Below, piece after piece: positions 11,366-22,567 of a DNA stretch of 64,000 bases; positions within the stretch are counted from its first letter, which is position 1, and every line of letters starts with the position of its first letter. This DNA is from Triatoma infestans (Eukaryota > Arthropoda > Insecta > Hemiptera > Reduviidae). The stretch lies in assembly GCA_011037195.1 (NCBI GenBank), contig JAAEAF010014546.1, positions 1 to 64,000 on the forward strand. Direction: 5' to 3'. Position numbers and translations under genes: made by a program. Below the pieces are notes generated by a model. That model was not told the DNA's origin, ran no database searches, and saw only the letters and a program-made list of their open reading frames with translations.

Positions 11366-12470
11366 AGTAGATTAGATTAGATTAGATTGCGGAAGGCCAC
11401 GCCTCATTCTACTGCGACCTACATTGAGAGGTCTATTGTGGATCCCCTGGGTTTATAGGACATCCTTCTGCTTTGCTTCCTTAATCAAGCCTAGCAAAGC
11501 TGAAAGTGGCTCCGTCATGAAGCTCATGGCTTCGGGGATTACTAGTCCCCAGTTGAAAAAACCTTGTTCTCAATCTGGCACACTCACAAAGGATGTGCAC
11601 CGGGGTTTCCTCCTTGGTCCTGCAGAAACGGCACAATGCATTGTCTGCAAATAATAAATGGTGCATATGCCTATTCAGCCTGCAATGCCCTGTTCGTAGA
11701 CCCACTATTAGCCTTATACCCTTCGGCTATGGCTCAGTAGGTCCTTGGTAAATTTAGGCAAATGTCTCTTAATGAACAGTTTCGCCTGCCTCTGCCCTGG
11801 CAAACTTCCCACCATCGCAGACGCTAGTCTTCTATCCATTCCTTGATAGAAGCGAGAATGAGGCTCCTGGGCAACCCGCATAAGGGCTCGGGGCCTATGA
11901 AGGTATCCTTCGAGCCCTGCTGAGCCAGGGCATCCGCCCTTTCGTTACCAAGGTCGTTACCGCATGGCCCGGCTCCCAGGCGAGTGACAGCTTATTCCGA
12001 GCACCCACCTCGGTTAGGGCAGATAGGCAGTCCCACACCATTCTTGAGACTGTTTGGTGTGAGGAAAGTGCCTTCAGGGCTGCCTGACTATCGGAGTATA
12101 TGCCATTCTTCTACCCACTAACTCTTGCCTTATAATCTCCTTAGCGCAGAGTTGTAACGCCACAACTTCGGCCTGAAAGACCGTAGCGTACTTCCCTAGG
12201 CTGGCCTTAATCTTAACTTTAGGCCTGCCCCCATAGATCCCCGCTCCGACCCCAGTCGGAGTTTTAGGGCCGTCTGTATACCAGACCAAGTTACCGAGCA
12301 GAGGGGGACCCCTGTCCCATTCATCCCTGATCGGTACAACAATGTGGAAGTTCCTTTCAAAATAAAGCTTGGGAACCATCCTATCGGTAGGCATGCCAAG
12401 TACCTGGTCAGCCTTAACTTCTTCTATCAACCTCTGGTTTACAGAATCATGCCTAGAGGTGATCGGTGGC
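11366..12470 (-). pseudogene. LOA-like LINE, 5'-truncated: RNase H and C-terminal zinc segment
   Basis: Minus strand. From about 12465 the reading goes NQRLIEEVKADQVLGMP, then the RNase H start WYTDGPKTPTGVGAGIYGG (first catalytic Asp within YTDG) and LGKYATVFQAEVVALQLC with the catalytic Glu in FQAE. In later frames come ALKALS, WEPGHA and NEKADAL-like remnants around 11900-12060, and then RTGHCRLNRHMHHL and CRFCRTKEETPVHILCEC at 11705-11481, a CX2C...HX4C segment normal at this LINE end. A stop and several frameshifts interrupt it. The 3' end carries pentanucleotide repeats (AATCT on the minus strand, 11368-11391). Domain order fits the RNase H-bearing I/LOA group. Truncation at about 12470 looks like ordinary 5' truncation. 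Confidence 0.8.
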
Positions 12471-12479
12471 GGCCCCTGC

Positions 12480-15357
12480 AGGAGCCTAAAGAAGTAAGAG
12501 AAATTAAAAATATTTATAGATTGCCATAAAAAAAATTCCGTTCATTTCAAAAGTTAGGCCCGTCAGTACACTATTCTTCCGTATTGACCTGAACAAAAAT
12601 GGTACTCAAATTTGTCCTGAGGTAAAATCATAATTTAATTTGCACAACTTAAGCTTCTATTTTTACCAAACCATGCAGTTGTTATTTATTTGATACTCTG
12701 AATATAACCAGACTTAAATTATTTAGTAATCAATCGAAAATTATTTTGTACTGCAAAGTTATTTTGTTAATTTATTTCTAAAGTTAATTAAATGAAAAAG
12801 TTTCTTTTAAATATCTTTAATGTATTGGTTGATTTGTAGTTGATGATTTGCTAATGAATTATACTTTGTACATATTTAAATTTATATGCTATATTCAACA
12901 ATATTCGAAGATCGGAAAACTTTACTCATTAAATTGTAATGCATTTACTTAATTTTAAAAACAATGGAAAAAAATTAATTAATAATGGTTCAAAAAAAAA
13001 AAAATGAAGTAGAATTCAGCCTGAAGGAGTGTTCTGTGTAACACAATAGATCCCAGTTAAAGCTGTTGGATTCAGTTTTAATTAAACTTGGCTGAATAAA
13101 AAAAGAAAATCGTTCCCTTATCCAAAGAGACAGCCCTTCGATTTTCTTTCATTTCTTTTTTTTTTTTTTGTAATTTTCTGATTAGAAGATAGTTTCTATT
13201 TATGTATTCACTTTAAAAATACCATTAAAGATGTAGTGTTTGTATAATACACTTCACAAATCGGTAGCCTGTGGCACTCACTAATTAGATATTCACTTGG
13301 TTTAAAACATTCACCATCATTATCGAAACCACTAGGTATTTCCGAAGTCACGATTATATTTGCAACTTTAAATCGATTACAAAAAATATTCCTTGGATGA
13401 TAAGCTAGTTATTCTCACCACCGTTTCAGTATTGTACCCACCACCATCTATGTAATACTAAAGGCAATCATAAATTTAGTAAAAGTACGATCTTTGAAAA
13501 AAATTGTCAATTAGTAATTGAAAGAACTTACTTTGGTGCTCGTTTTTGGCATTATTTGCACTTATTGGGTGAGTTATTTTAAAATATGTCTATATTGCTT
13601 AATGTGCCTAAGGTTCAAGAATTTCACGTCGTTTAATAATAAGCTGTTCTAAACAACATACAGTACTCTAATTTTTATTTATTTTTTCGAAAATGTCCTC
13701 CTACTTTCAATATTTTTACTTTACATGGAGCTTGATCCCACTAAGAAAGATTAACAACATAGTACTAATAATATTGTTGTCTAGCTGCATACCTAGCATC
13801 GAATGTCTCGTAAATTATATCCAAAACAACAACAGAATTATAAATAAGCCAACACAGTAGCTTAAAATACCTAGAAGTTCAAAAGTGCATGATTTTTGTG
13901 AGCGATGGCAATATATGTGTACATGAAATAGCGTTTTAAGTAAATATTATATCCATAGAGAATGGTTTAAATCCGGAAATGGAAGCAAATCCGACGAGAG
14001 TCTCTAAGAACACCGCATTCTTATAAAACTTTTAACACACATTATACATATTTTAAAGTAAAATGATGCTATGTTTTCTAAGGGAGGCAAATTTTTCAGT
14101 CCCCTTTAGCAAAGTAGGATTCACCAGATACCCGTGGCGTTTGCCGAGCCTTATCCCGGTGCTATTATTCTCTCAGTTGGACAGCGGTAATTGTACAGGA
14201 TTACAGTTAAGAGTGAGAAAGAGGAAAAGCTAATCCCACTAGATGGGGAGTGTTTCTGTTGTTGTAGTTGTTGTTCCAGGGAAAACTATAGAAACCCGTT
14301 GTGGTTTTCCCACTAACTGGACTGAGATATAATGTCCAGATGGGAAGTGGACAGAGTAAGTGAGAATATAGTATGGTTTATGCTGCTGTTTTGGGAGCTA
14401 TGTCCTCTTGGAAAAGTCCTAAGTAGTAACGAAGGGGTCCCTCGAGTTAGATAAATAGTCTGAGTAGCCTGCTTACTTATTAATAGCCTAGGCTGTCCCC
14501 CAAGTGGGAAATAAAAGACAATTCTGAATGTTAGTGTTTTATGCCATATTCAGTACAAATGGGAGCCCCACTGGTCTACATAACCAACATTTTGCTGCTG
14601 TTTCTATTTGTTCAAATGTCCTGCATAATTTAAGAGAAAGAAAAACAAAACACACCAATAAACAATGGCAAGTAAACAAAAATTATTGTTGAAACTATTT
14701 TGTATTCAAATAGATAATATATTCGGTTATATTCGATATAGAGAAATGGAAATTAATCAAGAATGTACTCTGCAGTTATGCATTATGTGCATTTGGCCCT
14801 GGAGCAGTTATAGCCTGCTTTCTGATCCTGACAGTCATGATATCCTGTAGAAAAATCATTGGCTTGCTGTCCGTTATACCTAAACAATATTTGGAAAATG
14901 TGGTGTAAGGTGCTGGCGATTTGTTTCTCATATATTATGTCATATTATTTTTGTATACAAACTTGTGAGCAGACTCTAAATGACTCTCTAATGAAACAAA
15001 AAAATGGCGCACTTCTGCTAGTCAATCTTTCGGGCTTAATGTAATTCAGACTTTCTGCCATTCATCCCCATTTTTGTTCATTTCTCTACAAACTTCAATA
15101 TTTCCCTTCAGCTCTTCTATTGATAATTTTAGTTTTGAATAATCGGTATCACAACTATTTGTCAAGAATTGCTTCTTAAATAATTGTTCCTCGGTCGTTG
15201 TTGCGTGCGTTTATTTGACGTGACGACCAAACAAAACGTAGCGGGCTCTAATCGACCTAGTACAAACGAAATGATCAGCGAAACCCTTAGGCAAATGGTT
15301 GTTATAATTGATTAGAATAGTTTAATGGACTGTATTTCTTTATAATAACATATATAC

Positions 15358-15391
<34 letters not shown>

Positions 15392-16300
15392 GCGCAAGTG
15401 GTATAATTAGGTTACCTATTTTATCTTCTTGTTCGCAATCGGTCAGTATGTGATACTAGGTGAAGGAAGTTAAGGGGATAGGTCAAAGGCATACGGGAAG
15501 GAACTCAGAAGACACCTTGTTCACAGCCTGTCTTTTTAGCGGGCGAAGATGTGGCTAGCGGGCGATCTCTCACGATGAGGAATTAACAACGGTTGCAAAC
15601 TGAAGGCGAATATACTATTTTTACCAAACTTCAATTTTTTACTAATGTAACCCATGGCGTAAGAAAACTTGCCGCATAATGACGCTCCCCATTGTTGGAG
15701 GTGAACTGAATTTAGAAAAATTCTTTATTTAGATTATTTTTATATGATTTTAATAAATAGTCCATTTTACCATTTCTTAATACCATAAGTTATAATAAGA
15801 AGCAGAAATACATAAGAAAAAGTGAAAACAAAGGACTATGAAAGTTAAGTACAAATACAAAAATATGTCCTTGATAATAACAAAAGAGCATAGAAAAGCT
15901 TAGACAATACAATTGTTACAATAATGTAGCGAAGACCCTATTCTAAACACGAAAGATATATACCATTTAGGGCGAAAATAATATGAAAGAAATTGAATAC
16001 ATAAATGGAATACAGTAGCACTTATTTACTCTGCATGTGTTTACTTTCTTATAGACTGTTTTTGTTCAATCTGTATTTGAAATAAAACTAGGAATATTTC
16101 TGAGAAGTCCTTTTAATATTATTTAAAGTGATTTATATAAAATATCTTATTTCTTCTTAATGAAATCTTTTAAAAATGAATTTATTAACATTTATAGCGC
16201 TTCGCAAAATTTGAAAGGTATACCGAGCTAATATCATCTATGCAAAGTTGGTATTGAATGATTATGATTATTGATTGATCTGTGCATTAATATATTCTGT
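12480..16300. other. Unassigned region with a (TA)n run
   Basis: No recognised gene. 14090-14600 and 15180-15700 are GC-richer and have the texture of LTR or leader sequence, but no TG...CA ends with a matching duplication could be paired. A (TA)n microsatellite lies at about 15359-15388. Confidence 0.45.
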
Positions 16301-16314
16301 ACTAAACATTAATG

Positions 16315-16677
16315 TTGTTGTGGTGGTTGGTTCCGCAGAGATGGAAAGCATCAGAGACATTTTCCTTGATAGCCTGCTTCATTTTGCGGTGGTCATCGAC
16401 CGGTTTCGGGCGTTCGCCCATTTTCAGGATGCATTTGTCAGACATTGTGATAACTTAGACTTGCACAGAGCAAATTCAGTTTATACACTGACTGGTCTTT
16501 TTAAATGTATTTTTTTTTTTAAATACAATTAAAAAGAGCAGTCAGTGTATAAACTGAATTTGCTCTGTGCAAGTCTGTGTTATCACACTGTCTGACAAAC
16601 GCATCCTGAAGATGGCGAACCACGAAACCGGTCGATGACCATAAAATGAAGCAGGCTACCACGGAAAATGTCTCTGA
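16315..16677 (-). mobile_element. Fold-back hammerhead retroposon, subfamily 1 (copy A)
   Basis: Arms of about 160 bp are reverse complements: GCTTCATTTTG-GGTCATCGACC...GTGCACAGAGCAAATTC on the left answers GAATTTGCTCTGTGC...GGTCGATGACC on the right, with a short A/T loop near 16500-16530. The duplication TAAACATTAATG stands at 16303-16314 and 16678-16689. The left arm is 36 nt longer (ending TTGTTGTGGTGG at the outer edge), so the element reads on the minus strand with its full 3' tail on the left. The right-arm hammerhead has an intact catalytic core but a damaged helix II; the left-arm copy has CUGAAAA, losing G8. No ORF. Confidence 0.88.
16601..16640 (+). ncRNA. Hammerhead motif of copy A, right arm
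   Basis: Helix I strands CATC (16602-16605) and GATG (16634-16637) pair. CTGAAGA is at 16606-16612, GAAA at 16624-16627 and CCGGTC at 16628-16633, with predicted cleavage after 16633. Helix II is reduced to TGG/CCA with a CGAA loop and one unpaired C, so it is weaker than in the copies at 42766 and 62291. Confidence 0.55.
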
Positions 16678-16752
16678 TAAACATTAATGATTCTCAAGCA
16701 TGGTCTCTTATTCCCAATCATGAATTTTCTATTCTAATAATGAATTAGTTTT

Positions 16753-17094
16753 TGTAGGGGTAGTGAACCCCCACCACTCATCCACACTAGCGAGTGAACT
16801 CCCACCACGCATCAGAGAGAAAGAGCCCCTCTCGAGAGAGAGGAGAGGAGAGGCCAGTTGGATATATATACGAGAGACAGAGTCAAAAAGGGATATTCTA
16901 TTCACAGTCTCACACTTGAATTGTACACATCGTTTAGCCACGTCAGTCAGTCTGTTCAGTTCTTGTAGTGTAAAGTATACAGTCCTTGGCAGTCAGTCAT
17001 ATACATATATATCAATTATATATCTTATACCGATATTGAGGTGTTATTTATCTATCAACATCTACAACCAACATCTCCTCCTACAACCATTACA
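16753..17094 (+). mobile_element. LTR family 2, second copy, degraded
   Basis: It starts TGTAGGGGTAGTGAACCC and ends CAACCATTACA, matching the minus-strand copy at 9511-9866 along its length (CCACCACTCATCCACAC, TAGCCACGTCAGTCAGTC, GGCAGTCAGTCATATA, CAACATCTCCTCCTAC). Flanking bases (TTTT and TTATC) do not form a clear duplication. A duplicated GAACTCCCACCACGCATC segment and indels separate it from the other copy. The ORF crossing it at 16763-17164 is not a real gene. Confidence 0.75.
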
Positions 17095-17683
17095 TTATCC
17101 CACCGCTGCCACCAATGTAAGATTCAGTCGGCGGCTCTTGTCGGCACTATTAATGTGCCGTTAGCCAACATTCATACTTAAAACTTCATGAACAATCGTA
17201 AAAATGTGGAGTTTACACGAACTTGATGAACTAGACATAGACAATGGAAGAAATTCCGAAGCTAATAGAAGAATCAAGAAAAAGCACCTGACTAACGGAA
17301 ACAATGTCAGTATCATCCAGTATTACTTATTCAACATTTCTCGAGAATAGAGAAAAAAAATAGTACTTCATTATTATATCGTTTAGATAACCCTAAATGC
17401 CTCAAAATCAGTTGGTATTAGTTTTTTGTATAAACATCTGAGCCTTCTACACCAGCCTCTTGTAAAGCAAATAATAGATGTCTATTGGGAATTAACCTCC
17501 ACAAATTTCATTTGCCCTCTCAAAAACACTAATTGGTGGCTATTCAATATTACTACTACATTCGTAACTTAAAACATCGATTTTGCCAATTTACTATTTA
17601 AGATAAAAGTTCTCTCTTAAATGCCATATCAATATCTTGTTCAGTTCTGCCTCTCTTATAATTATTAAAGGATAATTAAATAG
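17095..17683. other. Unassigned
   Basis: No feature recognised between the LTR and the tRNA-headed element. Confidence 0.45.
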
Positions 17684-17948
17684 TTGTTGGGTCCGCAAAG
17701 CTGGAAAAGCATCAGAGATATTTTCCATGATAGCATGCTTCTTTTTATGGTCCGCCCATCATTAGGATGTTTTGTCAAAACAGTGTGATAACATAGACTT
17801 GCACGGAGCAAATTCAGTGTATAAACTTCAGTGTCGGCTTCTATGATAGAAAATCTAAGGATAAGGTTTCTGTACTCGAACCTTTGTTTTCCAAGTCCTG
17901 CGCCTGTGGAACCTGGAACCTGCGCTGTCACTGAGCTAATCCCTCCCC
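17684..17948 (-). mobile_element. tRNA-headed SINE-like copy of the hammerhead family (copy B)
   Basis: On the minus strand it begins with a tRNA-like head (GGGATTAGCTCAGTGACAGC) carrying both Pol III promoter boxes, followed by the body shared with the fold-back copies: TTTATACACTGAATTTGCTC, then GCAAGTCTATGTTATCACAC, CATGCTATCATGGAAAATAT and the 3' tail CTTTTCCAGCTTTGCGGACC-CAACAAC. The hammerhead segment is present only as CATCCTAATGATGGGCG joined directly to GACCATAAAA: about 18 nt containing GAAA and the cleavage site are deleted, and C/G changes spoil the rest. There is no inverted second arm. A clear target duplication was not found. The tRNA-like head could be a true promoter or a chance junction with another SINE. 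Confidence 0.65.
17872..17938 (-). promoter_or_regulatory. Pol III A box and B box of the tRNA-like head
   Basis: A box TAGCTCAGTGAC at 17927-17938 (minus) fits the TRGCNNAGYNGG consensus with one mismatch at the end. B box GGTTCGAGTAC at 17872-17882 fits GGTTCGANNCC with one mismatch. Their spacing is about 10 nt longer than in a tRNA gene, partly through a tandem AGGTTCC duplication, so this is not a functional tRNA gene. Confidence 0.65.
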
Positions 17949-17949
17949 A

Positions 17950-20700
17950 TATTATTGTTATTATGAATCCAGTTTATTTGTGCTGTAAAATTGTTTGAAT
18001 TTCCAACAAAAGAATTATAAAGTTTTAATCATGCACATCCATTATTTAGCGACGGTACCACCAGAAGAATCCTTCATTTTTTTGAACTTATGTCCTGATG
18101 ACATGATTAATTGTGTTGCTAGTCTCATGTTTAGTAAATATTTTCTACATGATGTAGTAATACCGTATTGACCAGAGTATTATTGGATTACATAAAGCTA
18201 AAAGTTATAAATACATTTTGATTACCAGAAATAAACTTTTCCTTGTTATTTTACCAACTTCTGCCATATCCAGTAAGAAAGTAAAACTATAAACAAGGTT
18301 AAAAGATACTGGGAAGGTAGAACAGCTTGCTTCTAAGACTGTATTTAATGCTTTCCCTCCAGCTACTGTCGTTCGGCCACTACTTTCAGTATATTCCTGG
18401 AGAAGATGGCCCCCTCCAGTTTTCTCTTTCCTTTTTCCAACGCTATCCCAAGCTACTCCTGCCTCTTAAAGAAATCGATCTATTCAGTCGGCGGCTGTTT
18501 GGAGCCATCTAGTCTAAAACTGGTTCATCTCTCTTTCTCTTCTTACAATTGTTCCCATACTTGACTGCTTCCAATGTTTTGTCACTGGACGTACCATTAT
18601 AGCAAACATCTGGCAGCGAAAAGTGGAGGCGGAGAGGGTTGGTATAAGGGCAGAACAAACTCCCTTTCTCTTTAGATGAAATCAAAAGAAGAGAACAAAA
18701 GTAAAATTCTTTCTAGGGTAAGACAGTTTTAATTCTTTGTATTGTCTTTCATTGTGTATATTCTCTTTTGTTATTACATCATTTATAACGGTTAATGGTA
18801 ACCCTGTAATAATATTTTTATTATCTTTTATTTATTAACCAGTTAAAAGAAGGGTGGCATTTGTGCTATCGTTAATTTCTATCCTTCAGTAAGTCATATT
18901 TTGAAACAAAATTATAAACCGTGTAATTCTCATCTTACAGTTACTTCGTCTATCTTATCTGTTCTTTCTTAGAACGTTTTTACTCCGAACAAGAGAATCC
19001 TTCCATTCCAGATTAAACAGGGATAGCTTCTCCACTCCAGAAGAATCATTTTAATGCCCGGAATATTCGATATGATCCAGGCATTTGGTCCTATGTTGCA
19101 TCCTGTTTGCTTTTGAAGCTCAAATATTACCATTTTATTTTACATATACCTTATCCTATCCTATCTGTCTGATCACTTGTCTGGATCTTCTATTGTTCAT
19201 ATCCTTGCCGCATTCCTCCATGAAGTGCCCTAGCTTCACTTCTTAAATTTAAACAGCAGACTTTTCTTATCAACTCGAAACAATCTTTGATTCTGAAGTC
19301 TTGTTCATCTTTCTTTTCACTTAATATGTCTGATTAAAGATTGAAACTAAATCTAGAAAATTGTGAAATCTTCAGCTTGTTGCTGATGAATGAGCCGAGC
19401 CGTATGTCATCCTTTCTTCTTTGGCAGGACATTTACACATACTGTTGTCAGAATGCAATTCCTTGGTCCAAACTAAGACTGAAAATGTTTAGTAAGGAAT
19501 AGACCTCGACACTATTTCAAATTTCCCTCGAAACTACCTGATAAAGACCAAAAGACTAATTTAGTTTTAATAAAGAACAAAAGACTGGATACCACTTTCA
19601 ACATTCAGCTCTTGTGAAAGCGAGATTTGGTGATTCAACAAAGTTGTCCAGTTTTCATCGTATCCCTTCCTTTTATTCCGAAGTCTTATTATCACCGTCA
19701 ATCACTTAAGCCTTTATGATTTCAGATATTAGCTTTCATGTTGATCTGAAGATTTTTTTTTTTTTTATTCCTTTAATTTAATGGCGTACCCTAAATTCAC
19801 TAATCCGGATAAGTTTGAAATTGTTAACTCACTAATTAATCAATTAGACAGAGAGAGAAAAAGAAGAAGAATTGTAATATTCAGAGCTTCAGTTTTCTCT
19901 GTAAATTGGTGAATAATAACCTTAACATTGAAATTTCTCTTGATCAGTTGGATTTTATAAAACGATTAGGTAGGAGGATGGATAATATAACAAGGCCTGT
20001 AGTGGTAGTATTTTTGTTTTTTCGCACCAAATAGAAAGTCATGAAACAAAAATATTTACTAAGAGGTACTTCTTCACGAACTCTCATGATTTCTGTAAAG
20101 AGATAATAATAACAAAACGTAAAACGCTTATACTGAGGCGAGGAAAGCTGCTGGGAAATTGGCAAGTCTTGGGCATGATAAATTGTTTGTTTATTAAGAA
20201 TAACTTCTCACCTCGTCTTACTCAACATATATTAAAAGAATAATCTATGCCACCATGGAGTGGAACAGCAGGTGAATCTAACAGTGCCAATATTGAAAAA
20301 AAAGTAAAAGAATAAACAATGCCACAAGTTCAGTAGATACCAAGTACCAACCGGCTGGAAAACTACAAGTGGAAATGAACTCTGATCTGATACTGAACTC
20401 TAATTTGGACAATTTACTTCTTCCTAGATTGAAAGGTAAAAGATTAGGTAAGGTAGAAAGGTAAAAGAAGTAGCTATTAATTCGTTTAGTATAGTAGCTT
20501 AAATTATAGCTGGCTCAAAAATAAAATTAATAGTTTCGGATGGACTTGATGCTCATTAAACATTATAATAATAAGAATAAATTTGTAGGATATAAAACCA
20601 TTGGGATTCCTGCAAAGCGTGATAGTGTTAGGAAAGGCTTCTGAAGGATGGGCTTTTGGTGTTCAATTAAATTTTCAACATTCAAACTTTAAAAAAATTT
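17950..20700. other. Unassigned
   Basis: No gene or repeat recognised. 18330-18700 and 18960-19260 are GC-richer and hold short open frames, but none has a familiar motif. Confidence 0.4.
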
Positions 20701-20720
20701 GTGAGACCTATGTAATAGAG

Positions 20721-20913
20721 CATCGGAGATATTTTCCTCGAGAGCCTGCTTCTTTTGTGGTCATCGACCGGTTTCGGGCGTTCGCCCATCATCAGGATAT
20801 TTTTTGCTAAATCATGTGATAAATAGACTTGCATAGAGCAAATTTTGTTGATACACTCAGTTGATACAGTGTGTACGTTATCACATTATTTGACAAAGAA
20901 CCAACCACAACAA
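20721..20913 (+). mobile_element. Fold-back hammerhead retroposon, subfamily 1, internally deleted (copy C)
   Basis: Flanked by CTATGTAATAGAG (20708-20720) and CTGTGTAATAGAG (20914-20926), a 13-bp duplication with one mismatch. The left arm starts CATCGGAGATATTTTCC, the same 5' start as copy E, and carries a complete hammerhead on the minus strand. The right arm reads TTATCACATTATTTGACAAAG and then jumps directly to the 3' terminus AACCAACCACAACAA, so the right-arm hammerhead and most of the tail are deleted. Orientation is plus, judged by which side holds the 3' terminus. Confidence 0.85.
20759..20800 (-). ncRNA. Hammerhead motif of copy C
   Basis: Minus strand: CTGATGA (20789-20795), one T, helix II GGGC-GAAC-GCCC, GAAA, then CCGGTC ending at 20766. 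Helix I pairs ATC with GAT plus a U-G wobble. All core residues are present. Confidence 0.65.
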
Positions 20914-20934
20914 CTGTGTAATAGAGGTTAAATT

Positions 20935-21560
20935 TGACAAAGTTCTGTTTATTCTCTTAGTACATTTGATTGTAATAATTGGTTGAATTATAATCATTGG
21001 ATTTCGACATGCTAATGAGTTAATTTTAGAAAATAACAATTTGCATTTCGTCTTAATCGAAAATTTCAACGATAGAAACGAGAAAAATGAAACAATTGCT
21101 AAACATTATACAACTGATGTTGATATTATTGATCATTTGTTGGACATGCCAGAGATATTAAATTTGAACAAAAACCGGGATGAAATTATTTGAGTTTGCA
21201 AATGATTTTAACTTTATTATACTAGATGGTCGATCAAAAAATGATGGTAAAGAGGAAGTTACATTTATAAATGCTAATGGAAATTCAGTAATAGATTATT
21301 GCCGGGTTGGATAGCGAGCTGTTGTGTTTGATTAATGATTTCAAAGTAGACTCCTTGATAATCTTCCGACCACATGCTTGTATTACTTTCTCTAGCTTCT
21401 CCAAAATTTATTGACTTCAATGTTACACGATAATCCCACTTTACTTTAAATTATCGTGAAAAAAAGCAGGATATAAATATATTTAGATCCAATTTGTAGT
21501 TCAACATAAATTCTATTTAGTTTAACATGAGTGATCTAGAATACGCGATAGAGTACTATT
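20935..21560 (+). pseudogene. LINE apurinic-type endonuclease remnant
   Basis: Plus-strand frames contain a decayed endonuclease domain: LHFVLIENFNDR stands where the G-D-F-N motif of LINE endonucleases is expected, followed by LNLNKNRD and, in another frame, KLFEFANDFNFIILDGRSKN and VTFINANGNSVIDYC, which match the ...L+ILNGR...FTFI...G.SVIDY pattern. After a stop come LINDFKVDSLII and PHACITFSSFS, in the position of the terminal SDH motif. The element is frameshifted and the RT part is missing. It probably belongs to the same LINE type as 48415-53875, since both are ANYRGIS/FIDFKAAFDS-type elements; that link is inference. Confidence 0.65.
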
Positions 21561-22334
21561 TCTTTACCAGCGTTAAATATTTTTAATTTACTAATTAATA
21601 ATATCAAATATTAAAAAATTACAAGCTAATTTATTATAAATAATGAAAATGTATTTTGAAATCAAAAATTTTTCATCTACAGCTCGACGTTTATTTAGGA
21701 AATAGTTTTTATAGTTTAATATAAGCAAATATTCTATTTATATTCTAGACACAGTCACTACATAAGTAAATAATAAGCAAAGAAATCAAGAGTTTTTCTC
21801 TCAAAATTTAAATTAGCAGCACTACAACTTACTTTTTGAACGGAAACGATCATAATTTTTCAAATTAAATTTTAAGCGTTATTTGTTTTATATTATTTAC
21901 TTGGTTAAGAATTAAAGAAGTTGACATATTACTGAGCGATTAAAAAGGGAGTTCAACGTTCCTTAATTATCATGATGAGGGTCTTTGAAAATTTGTCATG
22001 ATGATAAATTGATAATAAATTTTATTAGAACATTTACTTTATTAAAAAATTTTACTCAACAATAATTTAAGTTATGATAGCATAAATTCCAACAGATACC
22101 CAATTAAGAGAGAATGAGTGAATAGATCTTCTAATTAGTTCATGAATATCCGACTTCATTGTCCTTCAATTGCACTTGCATATCACAATTTATTATGTAT
22201 TCCCTGTAAGGCAAAATATACTCGTGCTATAGATTAATATACATAACTTTAATTTAATTAAAAGCAAAATGATGTTTTACATACAATTAGACAAGTATTA
22301 CCATATTGTCTATATCTCTTTTATATATTGTTAC
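21561..22334. other. AT-rich, nothing recognised
   Basis: No supported feature. Confidence 0.45.
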
Positions 22335-22430
22335 TTCTAATTTATTGTGGAATATGTAATTGTGGGATAATATCTACGCTGCTTCCCTTTGTTGGTTCTG
22401 ACCGGTATCGAATTCATCCATCGTCAGTGT
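22335..22430 (-). mobile_element. Third, diverged hammerhead-type remnant (copy G)
   Basis: On the minus strand CTGACGATGGATGAA is followed by GATACCGGTCAG at 22427-22398, the same layout as subfamily 2, but GAAA has become GATA and helix II no longer pairs. Downstream the sequence GAAGCAGCGTA and TTATCCCACAATTACATA corresponds to GAAGCAGGCTA of subfamily 1 and TTATCCAGAATTACGGA of subfamily 2. It is therefore an old member of the same superfamily, without a visible second arm or duplication. Confidence 0.6.
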
Positions 22431-22450
22431 AAGGCTATCAATATGTGTAA

Positions 22451-22497
22451 AGAGTTGACTTTTCAAATTTCAGAAACATAAAATAAAAGTCAACTCT
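22451..22497. repeat. 13-bp inverted repeat
   Basis: AGAGTTGACTTTT (22451-22463) and AAAAGTCAACTCT (22485-22497) are perfect complements around a 21-nt loop. Confidence 0.9.
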
Positions 22498-22525
22498 CTA
22501 AACGTATGACTAAGTTCCTATCCCT

Positions 22526-22566
22526 AGTCCTCATGACTAGGGTTCATATCCCTAGTCATGAGGACT
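22526..22566. repeat. 17-bp perfect hairpin
   Basis: AGTCCTCATGACTAGGG (22526-22542) and CCCTAGTCATGAGGACT (22550-22566) surround a 7-nt loop. Each arm itself contains an imperfect palindrome (CCTAGT...ACTAGG). The solo LTR starts two bases after the right arm, with its target duplication overlapping the arm end. Confidence 0.92.
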
Positions 22567-22567
22567 T

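Noticed and set aside
16763..17164. 133-residue plus-strand ORF
   Set aside because: It crosses LTR family 2 and is not conserved in the other LTR copy.
17665..17931. 88-residue minus-strand ORF
   Set aside because: It runs through the tRNA-headed SINE-like copy; no protein motif.
17870..17948. A functional tRNA gene
   Set aside because: Box spacing is too long, the AGGTTCC duplication breaks the anticodon arm, and there is no paired acceptor stem.
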